Assembly (NCBI RefSeq): GCF_964340395.1
Contig: NC_135561.1
Coordinates: 23,283,486 to 23,347,485 of the forward strand
DNA length: 64,000 nucleotides
Direction: 5' to 3'
From: Glandiceps talaboti
Taxonomy: Eukaryota > Hemichordata > Enteropneusta > Spengelidae
The notes beneath the pieces are model-generated. The model was not told where the DNA came from and made no database searches. It worked only from the letters and a program-made list of their open reading frames with translations. A program made the translations under genes and the position numbers. Shown piece by piece: positions 1-11,385 of this stretch. Within the stretch, counting starts at the first letter, position 1. Each line of letters opens with the position of its first letter.

Positions 1-290
1 CACCATTTTGACCTGTGACATCAACTGCATAATTTTATCGTTTATTTCCTTGTAAATTCAGGAAGCAATTATGTTGCTATTTCATATTCATGTTAAATAA
101 ACCATTATTCATAACCGGTGAAAAATAATGCACTTTACCAGGCAAAGACTGGAACTCAGGAAATGAGAGGAAATGATGAGTTCAAGGGGTTGTCATCGTA
201 TACAGTATAGTTGTAATATCAATTATATGGACTCTCGTTACATATATCATACAAAAACAGTCAACATTTATAACAGGTGGTGAAAGAAAA
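1..290. other. non-repetitive AT-rich flank
   Basis: I see no gene, RNA or repeat in this stretch. It leads directly into a CATA microsatellite. Confidence 0.6.
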
Positions 291-402
291 TACATACATA
301 CATACATACATACATACATACATACATACATACATACATACATACATACATACGCACATACGCACATACGCACATACATACATACATACATACATACATA
401 CA

Positions 403-434
<32 letters not shown>

Positions 435-510
435 CACACACATACATACATACATACATACATACATACATACATACATACATACATACATACATACATA
501 CATACATACA
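291..510. repeat. (CATA)n microsatellite
   Basis: An almost pure 4-bp repeat of about 55 units, with a few CGCACA interruptions near 353-374 and a CACACA interruption near 432-440. Because the array is open in several frames it yields repetitive cysteine/tyrosine/valine-rich or histidine/threonine-rich translations on both strands, which I treat as artefacts. Confidence 0.97.
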
Positions 511-1111
511 CAGAAATGCATATGGTCCGAATAAATATATGTAAAATCAGACGTTTCAGGGGCTGAAGGAATTAGGGGTGTAGGTCACTTTTTACGAATC
601 GGTCCTTGGGGAGGACCATATTTTGGAAAATGGAGATTAGGGGAGTGTCACATTTACATCGTCATTTTTTATCTATCTAACTTTGCATTATTTGGGGATT
701 TTGGATATGATCCCCCACTGCCACCAGTTTTAAATCCTACTGCTACCACATCCAGCCATTGTTGTAAATTAATCTCATAACATATCAGTGGAAAGCAGTG
801 AAATAACTGCACAACTGTTAGTTGTGGTGTGGGGACATGAGCGGGTCTCACAGTTAGTAAAGGGGAAACAGTGTGGCAAGACATTGGGCATAATGTAGTG
901 GAGTGGAGATTTTTACCTCGGTCCTGAGGTTGTCATGCCAATTGTGCGATCATCTCGTCTTTAGGAGTTCCGGCCTTCAGATCAGCCAATTAGATACAAA
1001 CACAGGCATTAATTTGATACAGACCAAAACTCACTGTGGGGAAATAGTGGGGTCAACAAATGTCTTTTTTGTTTAAAAAAAATATAAATGCGGTGGGATT
1101 TTACTACAGAA
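511..1111. other. no gene seen; possible SINE body
   Basis: No open frame of interest. If the tRNA-like head at 1112-1192 is a real minus-strand SINE, some of this stretch could be its body, but I see no clear 3' boundary or tail. Confidence 0.35.
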
Positions 1112-1192
1112 AAATTTCCTGTCCGAGTGGGATTCGAATCCAGGACATTCTGACTACTGATCTTGAGTTCTAACTATTACAGCCACAGACAG
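1112..1192 (-). mobile_element. tRNA-like SINE head (probable)
   Basis: Read on the minus strand, this ~75-nt segment has a tRNA-like layout. A 7-bp acceptor-like stem can form (TCCTGTC near 1192 with GACAGGA near 1117). An A-box-like stretch (TGGCTGTAATAGTTAGAAC) lies at about 1167-1185. A B-box match, GGATTCGAATCC, lies at 1130-1141. The D and T stems are imperfect, so it is more likely a tRNA-derived SINE head or tRNA pseudogene than a working tRNA. The B-box match is itself a perfect palindrome, so it does not fix the strand; the A-box and acceptor pairing favour minus. Confidence 0.45.
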
Positions 1193-1810
1193 GAGGTGCT
1201 AAAACATGTTTTTAATTGAAATATTTGAACATTAACTGGAAAGGGGGGGGGGGGGTTGTCATCATATTTTAGAGAATGGAAATTGAGGGAGGATCGCTTT
1301 TTAGCATAACGGACTAGGGGGATGGTCACATTTAATCCCACAGACCTGACTTGATTTCCCCCGGCCTCCCCCTTGTAATTACTGAAGGCTCCCTTAAACA
1401 TGTTATCTACATATTTTATGTAAACTCTACACAACAAAATGGTCGTTCAAAATTGTTTGAAGATTTGAGACCAAAAGGCAGAAAAGTGGTAAAACAGTCG
1501 CCATGTCTGTGAAACTGTCTCTGTATCAATTTCAAATCGATAAATTTAACGGAAATGAGAAAGAGAAGTGATTTGATAAAATTGCTTAATAACAATATGG
1601 CCTTTGATATAGTAGGTTTATGGAATTCCTAATGTCAGACGTACATGTATCTTACAATTAGAAAGGTGGTAGTTAAACTTTTCATTTCTTTAACATTATA
1701 AATTATTTGATTTCATACTTGAACCATTGACCTTACCCATGCTGTGTTACCCCAGCATGACTTGTCTTCACAAATAGCGCCAATGGCACTGTAGCACAAC
1801 TGTAAAATAT
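1193..1810. other. no gene seen
   Basis: Contains a G run near 1243-1255 and otherwise AT-rich single-copy-looking sequence. I recognise nothing here. Confidence 0.5.
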
Positions 1811-1827
1811 TTGATATCCGAAAAAAA

Positions 1828-2180
1828 ATGTTTATCCACATGCCAATCTATATTTGTTACCCATGCAGTGTACTTTTATCTGGATGCTGCTATAGGCATG
1901 GTTTTGTTTGTTACCCATGCAATGCATCATTATCTGAATGTTGCTATAGGCATGGTTTTGTTTGTAGGCATATTTGCAAACATTTTTCAATGTTTATTCA
2001 CTTGCCTGTCCACCATTTGGCTGTTGCTAAACATATTTGCATACTTTATTTGAATGTTTATTCATTTGCCTACCCATTCCTGTTATTACTTTTGCAATAT
2101 GCAACACTATTTGGCTGTTACTATGGGCATGGTTTTGTTGCTTGGCAGATATGTATATTTTTCCTTGGAAATTATCCTAA
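1828..2180. repeat. diverged internal repeat block
   Basis: Two adjacent 54-bp copies lie at about 1856-1963, both containing GGCATGGTTTTGTTT. A third diverged copy lies at about 2082-2148. A second motif, AATGTTTATTCA with variants, begins near 1828, 1989 and 2053. This looks like part of a dispersed element with an internally duplicated body. The family is not recognised. Confidence 0.6.
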
Positions 2181-2194
2181 GTAGAGATTGAAAT

Positions 2195-2278
2195 CAACAT
2201 CCCTACCAAATATCAAAATAATGTTGCCAGTGATTTTTGACTTTAAGTCACGCACAGATAGACAGTCAGCCTGTCAGA
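2195..2278 (+). repeat. dispersed repeat fragment, left of the 34-bp array
   Basis: It starts with CATCCCTACCAAATATCAAA and ends in a short GACAG-type run. A related copy sits at 4660-4755 beyond the 34-bp array, so the array is bracketed by two relatives of the same dispersed repeat. Confidence 0.6.
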
Positions 2279-4496
2279 TGGACATTACACTCCATCAGAT
2301 ATATAGCATGTATGAACATTACACTCCATCAGATATATAGCATGTATGGACATTACACTCCATCAGATATATAGCATGTATGGACATTACACTCCATCAG
2401 ATATATAGCATGTATGGACATTACACTCCATCAGATATATAGCATGTATGGACATTACACTCCATCAGATATATAGCATGTATGGACATTACACTCCATC
2501 AGATATATAGCATGTATGGACATTACACTCCATCAGATATATAGCATGTATGAACATTACACTCCATCAGATATATAGCATGTATGGACATTACACTCCA
2601 TCAGATATATAGCATGTATGGACATTACACTCCATCAGATATATAGCATGTATGGACATTACACTCCATCAGATATATAGCATGTATGAACATTACACTC
2701 CATCAGATATATAGCATGTATGGACATTACACTCCATCAGATATATAGCATGTATGAACATTACACTCCATCAGATATATAGCATGTATGGACATTACAC
2801 TCCATCAGATATATAGCATATATGGACATTACACTCCATCAGATATATAGCATGTATGAACATTACACTCCATCAGATATATAGCATGTATGGACATTAC
2901 ACTCCATCAGATATATAGCATGTATGGACATTACACTCCATCAGATATATAGCATATATGGACATTACACTCCATCAGATATATAGCATGTATGGACATT
3001 ACACTCCATCAGATATATAGCATGTATGGACATTACACTCCATCAGATATATAGCATATATGGACATTACACTCCATCAGATATATAGCATGTATGGACA
3101 TTACACTCCATCAGATATATAGCATGTATGGACATTACACTCCATCAGATATATAGCATGTATGAACATTACACTCCATCAGATATATAGCATATATGGA
3201 CATTACACTCCATCAGATATATAGCATATATGGACATTACACTCCATCAGATATATAGCATGTATGGACATTACACTCCATCAGATATATAGCATATATG
3301 GACATTACACTCCATCAGATATATAGCATATATGGACATTACACTCCATCAGATATATAGCATGTATGGACATTACACTCCATCAGATATATAGCATGTA
3401 TGGACATTACACTCCATCAGATATATAGCATGTATGGACATTACACTCCATCAGATATATAGCATATATGGACATTACACTCCATCAGATATATAGCATA
3501 TATGGACATTACACTCCATCAGATATATAGCATATATGGACATTACACTCCATCAGATATATAGCATGTATGGACATTACACTCCATCAGATATATAGCA
3601 TGTATGGACATTACACTCCATCAGATATATAGCATGTATGGACATTACACTCCATCAGATATATAGCATATATGGACATTACACTCCATCAGATATATAG
3701 CATATATGGACATTACACTCCATCAGATATATAGCATATATGGACATTACACTCCATCAGATATATAGCATATATGGACATTACACTCCATCAGATATAT
3801 AGCATGTATGGACATTACACTCCATCAGATATATAGCATGTATGGACATTACACTCCATCAGATATATAGCATGTATGGACATTACACTCCATCAGATAT
3901 ATAGCATATATGGACATTACACTCCATCAGATATATAGCATGTATGAACATTACACTCCATCAGATATATAGCATGTATGGACATTACACTCCATCAGAT
4001 ATATAGCATGTATGGACATTACACTCCATCAGATATATAGCATGTATGGACATTACACTCCATCAGATATATAGCATGTATGAACATTACACTCCATCAG
4101 ATATATAGCATGTATGGACATTACACTCCATCAGATATATAGCATATATGGACATTACACTCCATCAGATATATAGCATGTATGGACATTACACTCCATC
4201 AGATATATAGCATATATGGACATTACACTCCATCAGATATATAGCATATATGGACATTACACTCCATCAGATATATAGCATGTATGAACATTACACTCCA
4301 TCAGATATATAGCATGTATGGACATTACACTCCATCAGATATATAGCATATATGGACATTACACTCCATCAGATATATAGCATGTATGAACATTACACTC
4401 CATCAGATATATAGCATGTATGGACATTACACTCTATCAGATATATAGCATGTATGGACATTACACTCCATCAGATATATAGCATGTATGAACAAA
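2279..4496. repeat. 34-bp minisatellite, about 65 copies
   Basis: Head-to-tail units of 34 bp with core CATTACACTCCATCAGATAT. Units differ mainly at two sites: CATGTATGG, CATATATGG and CATGTATGA variants are interspersed through the array. The last units break down at 4490-4505. The unit length is not a multiple of 3 and the unit contains TAG, so no long reading frame is produced. The low divergence between units suggests recent expansion or homogenisation. Confidence 0.97.
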
Positions 4497-4659
4497 ACAT
4501 GTATGAGTATTGCTGTGCTAATAACAGTGTGCTCAAACATGTTAAATTTTGGTGCCATTGACGAGTAGGTGAGAAAACCCCATGGTGCCATTCAGACCTA
4601 GGTGCTAATTATCCCATAAAAGATCTAATGATTTCATGACATCAATAAAACTATAAAAG

Positions 4660-4717
4660 AACATCCCTACCAAATATCAAAACAATCAGCCCAGCGGTTT
4701 TCGAGTTTAGGTCGTGC

Positions 4718-4750
<33 letters not shown>

Positions 4751-4755
4751 CCACA
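4660..4755 (+). repeat. dispersed repeat fragment with (GACA)n tail
   Basis: It shares the CATCCCTACCAAATATCAAA start with 2195-2278 and ends in about eight GACA units (near 4719-4750). It is probably the 3' part of an interspersed repeat whose class I cannot name. Confidence 0.6.
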
Positions 4756-6007
4756 CCATGCCTAAAGCAGTACTGAACCTCTTATTGGTTCAGTTGTGCT
4801 AAAAACTAGTCTGGATGTCAATATGATCTCACAAAAACCACATCTGGACAAAGTCCCTCAATCAGCACAAAAAGTAGTTCATCCAATCAGGGAACCCCAA
4901 CTGATAGAGTGACGTAAACAGTGTATAAGTAACATCTTGAGCTGACAAATATACCATATTTGGTCATTACAATACTGCCCCAATAATCACTAACTTTATG
5001 AGGGACTGTGTTATTGGTTAAAACTTTGTGATTGATTAACAAAGACATGATGTTAATGACTGCGTGGGTGGCTCTGGATGAATTTTAAATTGCATCTCAT
5101 GCATCCCAGGACTTCTAGAGTAACGACTTTGACTATACTGTGAGTGGAGGTTAAATCGTAATGATACTGTATAGAAACTAGACTAGGTAAAAACATGCAC
5201 CTCTGATCTTAATGAAGAAAATAACTATTAAAGAAGAAATAGCAGATTAAGTAAATTTGAAAAAGGAGCTTACAAAGGAATAGACCCAAATGAAATAAGT
5301 GAATGTGAGGCTATAAATAATGAAAGAAGTGAATATGGGGCTATAAATGACGTAGCAGATGTAATTTAACAAGATGACACGCTGCTCACTTTCCTTAACC
5401 TAGTATCATATCATAGCCAAGGGCCACTAGTTAGTGTTAGAGTTGGACAAATTAAAGCAATGAAGACGCCAGGAACACTTGTAAATGCCTGCAGAGATGT
5501 GATCTACAAGGGCAGGTGAGAAATGACTTCTTTGCGCAGATTCCTTCGTTCCTACAAATGACATCATTTATCAACGCCTTGCATCTCAGTCAAGGATGTT
5601 CCATTTAACATCATGATCGAACTCCACTTTTCTACAGTAACGTTCATCGTGTGCAGTGACTTACTACGAGGTAAGGGCTAGTCTGTCTTTCATGTACCAT
5701 TTATTTTACAAAGATGACCGATATACAATGTACATGAATTGCCGAATAATTTCGTATTGTGCTCGAAGCTCACTTTCACACTCGTTTTAGTAAAAAGAAA
5801 GTCTTTATGAAAAGCAATTTCATTGGGTTATGGGAGTGGCTATTTTTCTCTGCCCTGAAAGTTGGGGGGGGGGGGGATTTTCCCACCGGCCCGACAAAAA
5901 GTCTCTGATCCCTCCTTCCGTCTAAAAACTAAAACAAGATGACCCCTACCACTTGTTTTTAACGACTGGTGAGACTGTTTGACTCCATACGTCATAAACA
6001 GCACCAT
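4756..6007. other. no gene seen
   Basis: Single-copy-looking sequence. A 31-bp motif ending in GGCTATAAAT is duplicated at about 5289-5349. There is a G run near 5863-5876. No open frame resembles a protein. Confidence 0.5.
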
Positions 6008-6740
6008 CAGCATGACATCATTGTCATCTACATTTATTACATCATAGTCATCTGACATGACATCATTGTCATCTACATTTATTACATCATAGTCATCTGA
6101 CATGACATCATTGTCATCTACATTTATTACATCATAGTCATCTGACATGACATCATTGTCATCTACATTTATTACATCATAGTCATCTGACATGACATCA
6201 TTGTCATCTACATTTATTACATCATAGTCATCTGACATGACATCATTGTCTTCTACATTTATTACATCATAGTCATCTGACATGACATCATTGTCATCTA
6301 CATTTATTACATCATAGTCATCTGACATGACATCATTGTCATCTACATTTATTACATCATAGTCATCTGACATGACATCATTGTCATCTACATTTATTAC
6401 ATCATAGTCATCTGACATGACATCATTGTCATCTACATTTATTACATCATAGTCATCTGACATGACATCATTGTCATCTACATTTATTACATCATTGTCA
6501 TCTGACATGACATCATTGTCATCTGACATGACATCATTGTCATCTACATTTATTACATCAGTCATCTGACATGACATCATTGTCATCTACATTTATTACA
6601 TCATAGTCATCTGACATGACATCATTGTCATCTACATTTATTACATCATAGTCATCTGACATGACATCATTGTCATCTACATTTATTACATCATAGTCAT
6701 CTGACATGACATCATTGTCATCTACAGTTATTACAACATA
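6008..6740. repeat. 45-bp minisatellite, about 16 copies
   Basis: The unit is 45 bp with core CATCATTGTCATCTACATTT followed by an ACATCATAGTCATCTGACATGA segment, here quoted as two pieces because they are adjacent halves. Since 45 is 15 codons, the minus strand is open and gives an aspartate-rich 15-residue repeat (NDVMSDDYDVINVDD). There is one shortened unit near 6490-6535 and one near 6560, which shift the frame. The translation runs straight into unrelated flanking sequence at 5840-6000 with no domain, so I regard it as non-coding. Confidence 0.93.
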
Positions 6741-7000
6741 GTCATCTAACATTATGACCTTATAGAGTCCTGGCGTTATGACATCACTATGTTGTGGCAT
6801 TATGACACCATCGTGATATCACAGTCATCTGACACTGTGAAATCCTAGTCCTCAGACCTCATGCCGTCATAAAGCATCTGACACTTTGACCTCATAGTCA
6901 TCAGACACTTTGACCTCATAGTCATCAGACTCAGTGACCCCATAAAGCGTCTGATACTGTGACCTCATGGTCATCTGACATTTATTTTATGACATCATAG
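6741..7000. repeat. degenerate edge of the 45-bp array
   Basis: Motifs such as CCTCATAGTCATCAGACACT recur irregularly. They look like decayed relatives of the 45-bp unit, the usual appearance of an array edge that escapes homogenisation. Confidence 0.6.
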
Positions 7001-7120
7001 TCCTTGAACATAGTCATTTCGGTTAACATGGCAATGGCAATGGCAATAATTTTATGTCATATCTACAGGGATACCGATAATAAGTATTAATTGTTTGCAT
7101 TGCTGTGTACAGACAAATGG

Positions 7121-7393
7121 ACGGACGGACGGACGGACATACATACATACATACATACATACATACATACATACATACATACATACATACGTACGTACGT
7201 ACGTACGTACGTACGTACGTACGTACATACATACATACATACATACATACATACATACATACATACATACATACACACACACACAGACAGACAGACAGAC
7301 AGACAGACAGACTCTAAAGAAATGCTTGTATTGCTATTAACTGACAGATAGACAGATGGAACGTCTAAAGAAAAGTTTGAATGGCTGTGAACT

Positions 7394-7454
<61 letters not shown>

Positions 7455-7464
7455 ACACACACAC
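7121..7464. repeat. compound microsatellite cluster
   Basis: In order: (GGAC)n at about 7121-7138, (CATA)n, (GTAC)n at about 7190-7225, (CATA)n, (CA)n, (GACA)n at about 7283-7311, a short spacer, (GACA)n again at about 7396-7425, then (CA)n to 7464. The spacer holds two related copies of a ~40-bp stretch containing TCTAAAGAAA. Frames through it are low-complexity artefacts. Confidence 0.95.
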
Positions 7465-8072
7465 ACTGCATCTAACAGACTGAGTGTACTAGGTAATGTT
7501 TGGTAATGTCTTCACACTTGCCTAAGGTGTCTACATTTAAGATAGTCTTTTCAGTGATAATAGCGATAGGTGTCATTAAAACAAATGTATAATTTCCTCT
7601 GTTGTTTTAACTCTACCTGTTTATAATCAGTGTTCACTGGCAATTTCCCCTTACGGTTTAAATATAAGACAGAGGAGGTTATTATCCCAACACTGAGTGA
7701 TGAAAACATTTAACACCTTGCAGCCACTTTAATGTCACCTTCCGTGGGGTTACACAAATGTCTATCTAACTGTATATAAATGAAAGCATTAGTACTTCAG
7801 CTTGTAGATACGTGATGGTAATTGTCCAATTATTACCACAATTTCTAGCTAGCCTCTGGTTATTACCACTTATAATCAATCAAAGTGAAGTGTTCCATTT
7901 CCCATGTATCCCTAGATCTAGTCAAAGTGATCATTCTGTATTCGATCGTTATATCACCTTGGTTCGAGTACAACATGTACGGCAGGTGAATTCCGTTATC
8001 GCAATATGATGAACAAGATGAACATTCAACTAATTTGAAAAAAAAAGTAATGCAACTGACGTGGAAGATTAA

Positions 8073-8074
<2 letters not shown>
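7465..8074. other. no gene seen
   Basis: AT-rich sequence without recognisable coding, RNA or repeat features. Confidence 0.5.

Positions 8075-8163
<89 letters not shown>
8075..8163. repeat. (TA)n microsatellite
   Basis: About 44 uninterrupted TA units. Confidence 0.98.
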
Positions 8164-8166
<3 letters not shown>

Positions 8167-8275
8167 ATCCTATCATATTCAGTCGCCTTCTGAACCCACA
8201 TTTAAATAAAGCTATCGATAACGTATTTTCAGAGATTATAGGAAGCGATGTTTGGAGTAACCCTGACTAATTGAT

Positions 8276-8705
8276 ATCCATATACAGGTATACAGGTACA
8301 TTTCTGATTTTAGGCCCTATTTAGTCCTCTGACATCAGATCTGGATTAACGATAGTCTTATCAGTGGGTATGCTTACATAGTCTGCAATTTATATTTCAT
8401 TTGCAAGGCCTTCCCAGTGTCTATCTAAACGTCACTCAAAAGTGTAAACATTTTGTGCATCCACCACATGATTGGGAAGACTATTCCAGTGGTTTATACT
8501 TCTATGTACAAAAGAGACTTTCCTGATATCCAGCCTTGTATGGACTTTGAACAGTTTATATCGATGCCCTCTAGTGTCACAATGTCTGATCTTAACAAAA
8601 TCAGTCACTCTAGTATCATATTTCCCCGACATAATTTTGTATAGTTCAATCATATCGCCCCGTTGCCGACGGTAAGCCAAAGTAAGCCATATGTGATAGG
8701 TAGAA
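8276..8705 (-). mobile_element. 5'-truncated LINE fragment (CR1/Jockey-like 3' end)
   Basis: The minus strand encodes a LINE-type C-terminus (8390-8700) followed by a probable 3' untranslated stretch that runs down to short ACAGGTATACAGG-type repeats near 8285. Only the last part of ORF2 survives. The element abuts the 25-bp degenerate array on its 5' side. Clade assignment rests on memory of conserved C-terminal motifs and was not tested. Confidence 0.75.
8390..8700 (-). pseudogene. LINE ORF2 C-terminal remnant
   Basis: The translation contains LAYRRQRGDMIELYKI, then DTRGHRYKLF, LDIRKVSFVHRSINHWNSLP and, after an in-frame TGA at 8432-8434, RLDRHWEGLANEI. In CR1/Jockey-type LINEs these motifs follow the reverse transcriptase domain near the end of ORF2. 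The stop within the conserved tail and the absence of the reverse transcriptase and endonuclease mark it as dead. It has no independent function. Confidence 0.8.
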
Positions 8706-8784
8706 GGGTGTTGATCACTGGAAACTACAGTACATTCACAGCCCTATCAAAGCATAATAGTTAGAAGGGTGTTGATCACCTAGA

Positions 8785-9110
8785 ACGTTGCAACAATACT
8801 AATACTCGTACATCACTACATACAATACTATCACTCCTAAGGTGATACGATACAATACTAATACTAATGTTATGCTAAATACTAACACTCGTACATTTCT
8901 ACAATACTAACACTCGTACATTTCTACAATGATACTAACACTCGTACATTGCTACAATTCTAATAATCTTATGATGCTACAATATCAATATTTGTGCGTT
9001 GCCTAATAACAATACTCATATCTTACTAAAATATTAATACTTGTGTTATTACAATATTAATACTTGTGTTATTACAATATTGATACTCTTAAGTTGTTAT
9101 AATCCCAATA
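8785..9110. repeat. 25-bp degenerate minisatellite, left part
   Basis: Units of about 25 bp around ACAATACTAATACTCGTACA, strongly diverged and with variable spacing. The same family resumes at 10613 after the LINE. Just before it, a GTGTTGATCAC motif occurs twice (near 8708 and 8768). Confidence 0.88.
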
Positions 9111-10314
9111 CTGATCATATATATGTTATTACTACCATTGTAAGAAATAGAAAAGCCAAGGGTTTACCCACCTTTGCAGCATTTGTGGACATAAAAAAAG
9201 CTTTTGATTGCGTGAATAGAGATATGCTTTTCTTTAAACAACGTCAAAGTGGTAGCAATGGGAAATCTAACAATGCCGTCAAGAGTTTGTATGAAAATCC
9301 AATCTCAAATATTAATGGTTCATTCTCACCATGGGTTTCTTTTAATTCTGGTGTTAGACAAGGGGATGTTCTGATCCCTACTCGTTTTGTTCTGTATTTG
9401 AATGGTCTTGCCATAGAAATTAAGAATCTTCATCTGGGTATTCCAGTAGGTGACCAAGAAGTTAGTATTCTTTTATATGCTGGTGATATTGTCATTTTAA
9501 CTGAAAGCGAGGAAAACCTCCAAAAGAGTATTGACTGACTAGAAAATTGGTGCAAAATTTGGCGTATGGTTATCAATCAAAACAAAGCACAAATTGTTCA
9601 TTTCAGAAATCAAAATATAGAGAGATCTAATTATAAGTTCAGGTATGCAGGTCAAAACCTAAATACAGTTTCGAAGTACAAATACCTTGGGTTTATTCTA
9701 GATGAATTTCTAAATTTTGAGATAACCTCTGACCTCTTATGCAGTGCTGCAGGGAGGGCCTTAGGGGCAGTGATTTCAAAAATACATAGATTTAGAGACT
9801 TTTTTAAATAACATTTATACCATACTTTTTAATTCATGTGCTGTACCAAGTCTGGATTACTGTGCTGGTATATGGGGTTTGGGTAATTTCAAAAACTGTG
9901 ATTCTATTCAAAATATGGCCCTTCGTTATTTTATGGAAGTACATAAATTTGCACCTAAGTTAGCTTTGAATGGAGATATGGGATGGGACAGCTCAGACCT
10001 TCGCCGGAAAATTACTATAAATATTCATGCCAACCAATGGGAATCAGAAATAATTACAAAACCCAATTAATTACAAAAAAAAGCTTACGGAAAAGAATTT
10101 TTTCATTAGGGAGAATATCCCGTGCAAAACGCTCTATAATGGCCCAATTTAGACTGGCATACTCCCACTTAAAATAGAAACAGGCAGATTTTGTGGGCTT
10201 GAAGTCGAAGACAGGAAATGTGACTTCTGCCAAAATTCACCAGATGATGAAGTACACATCGTTATGTTTTATTGTAATTTATACAAGGATCTAAGGAAAG
10301 CATTACTGGGATAA
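9111..10314 (+). pseudogene. LINE reverse transcriptase remnant
   Basis: Recognisable parts in order: DHIYV; motif A FAAFVDIKKAFDCVNRD; motif B GVRQGDVLIPTRF; motif C with YAGD where an active enzyme has YADD; then LENWCKIW, YKYLGFILDE and AAGRALGAVISK; LDYCAGIWG; LRYFMEVHKFAPKLALNGDMGW; ILPLKIETGRF; and a C-terminal CDFC...H...C zinc-knuckle-like motif near 10220-10275. In life this enzyme copies LINE RNA at a nicked target. Damage visible here: the catalytic-motif D-to-G change, an in-frame TGA at 9536-9538, a frameshift near 9810 and another near 10150, plus truncation of the N-terminus and endonuclease. Clade is not settled (Jockey/CR1 group is likely). It is certainly inactive. Confidence 0.88.
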
Positions 10315-10612
10315 AATAATAACTTCAATGCCAAACTTTAGTCATATAAACATATACGATAAACTACAACATTTAATGATAAAATTTCCCATTACTTTAT
10401 ACATGAGGCCTTTAACCATAGGAAAACCTTTAATTACAATTAAAACATATGTGCTCTTTATTTTATTTATTTATTTTATTTATTTATTTATTTATTTATT
10501 TTGATATTCTTTTTGTGCTATAAGCCAGAGGGCTGAATGTGGCTCTTTTTCTTTGTAATTTTTAAGTACTGTATAATTTGTTTAAGTTCACATAGGACAC
10601 CTTAATAAACAA
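9111..10612 (+). mobile_element. LINE fragment inserted in the 25-bp array
   Basis: A 5'-truncated non-LTR retrotransposon lies in plus orientation. It begins in the reverse transcriptase domain just upstream of motif A and continues through the C-terminal Cys/His region into a 3' untranslated region with an ATTT run (about 10457-10502), ending in an A-rich tail (AATAAACAATAACATAACAA). On both sides the sequence is the same 25-bp minisatellite, so the LINE inserted into a pre-existing array. I could not define a target-site duplication because the array is degenerate. Confidence 0.85.
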
Positions 10613-11080
10613 TAACATAACAACTCGTATACCACTACAATACTTACAATGATGCACTACTTACACTCGTACAATGATACAATACTAATACTCGTACATT
10701 GCTATAATATTAATACTCGTACAAACACTTGTATGTTACTACATACAATACTAAATCTCATTCATTGCTACAATACTAATACTTGCACAATGCTATTATA
10801 CTAATACTCGTACCTTCTAGAATATTAATACTCATATGATAAAACAATACTAATACGTGTACGTTACTACAATACTAACACTCGTTCATACTACAATACT
10901 AACACTCGTACATTTCTACAAAACTAATACTCGTACGGTGCTACAATACTAATTCTCGTACATTGCTACACTACTTACACTTGTACGGTGCTACAATATC
11001 AATACTCGTATGGTGCTGCAATACTAATAATTGCTATAATATTAATACTCGTACGGTGCTACACTACTAATTCTAGTACA
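10613..11080. repeat. 25-bp degenerate minisatellite, right part
   Basis: Continuation of the 8785-9110 array, again with ACTAATACTCGTACATTGCT-type units of about 25 bp and many substitutions and indels. It ends against a second LINE 3' end at about 11081. Confidence 0.88.
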
Positions 11081-11385
11081 ATAATACCCAATAAACACCC
11101 ACTTAATGCATATTTTGATATTCTCCCATCTGGGCGAAAATACCGTTGTCTTAAATGCTCCAAAGTTCGATACAGCAGGAGTTTTGTCCTGTAAGTCGTC
11201 AGATTTTTGAATGGATACTAAGATGTATTTGTGTATTTGTGTAGCTTGTCTTTGTTTTTACTCGCCCTTTTCACGGGGTTTTGTGTGTATTATTGTTTTG
11301 ATTTATTCTGTACAGTTGTGAGCTGTGAACTATGTATCCTTTGAGGACTTATCAATGAATTATAATAATAATATGTTAATAATAG
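11081..11385 (+). mobile_element. LINE 3'-end fragment
   Basis: A short plus-strand remnant. AYFDILPSGRKYRCLKCSKV and RYSRSFVL, then after a stop VVRFLNGY, resemble the last residues of LINE ORF2 before the 3' untranslated region. A ~170-bp 3' tail follows and ends in TAATAATAATA, a typical LINE simple-repeat tail. It lies exactly between the 25-bp and 52/53-bp arrays. Confidence 0.65.

Noticed and set aside
2279-4496. Regular repeats resembling a CRISPR array
   Set aside because: The units are contiguous and have no unique spacers, there are no cas genes, and the genome is eukaryotic. The same holds for the other arrays.
5840-6800. Aspartate-rich repeat that could suggest a calcium-binding protein
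   Set aside because: The NDVMSDDYDVINVDD repeat reflects the 45-bp DNA unit. There is no EF-hand spacing and no start context or flanking domain.
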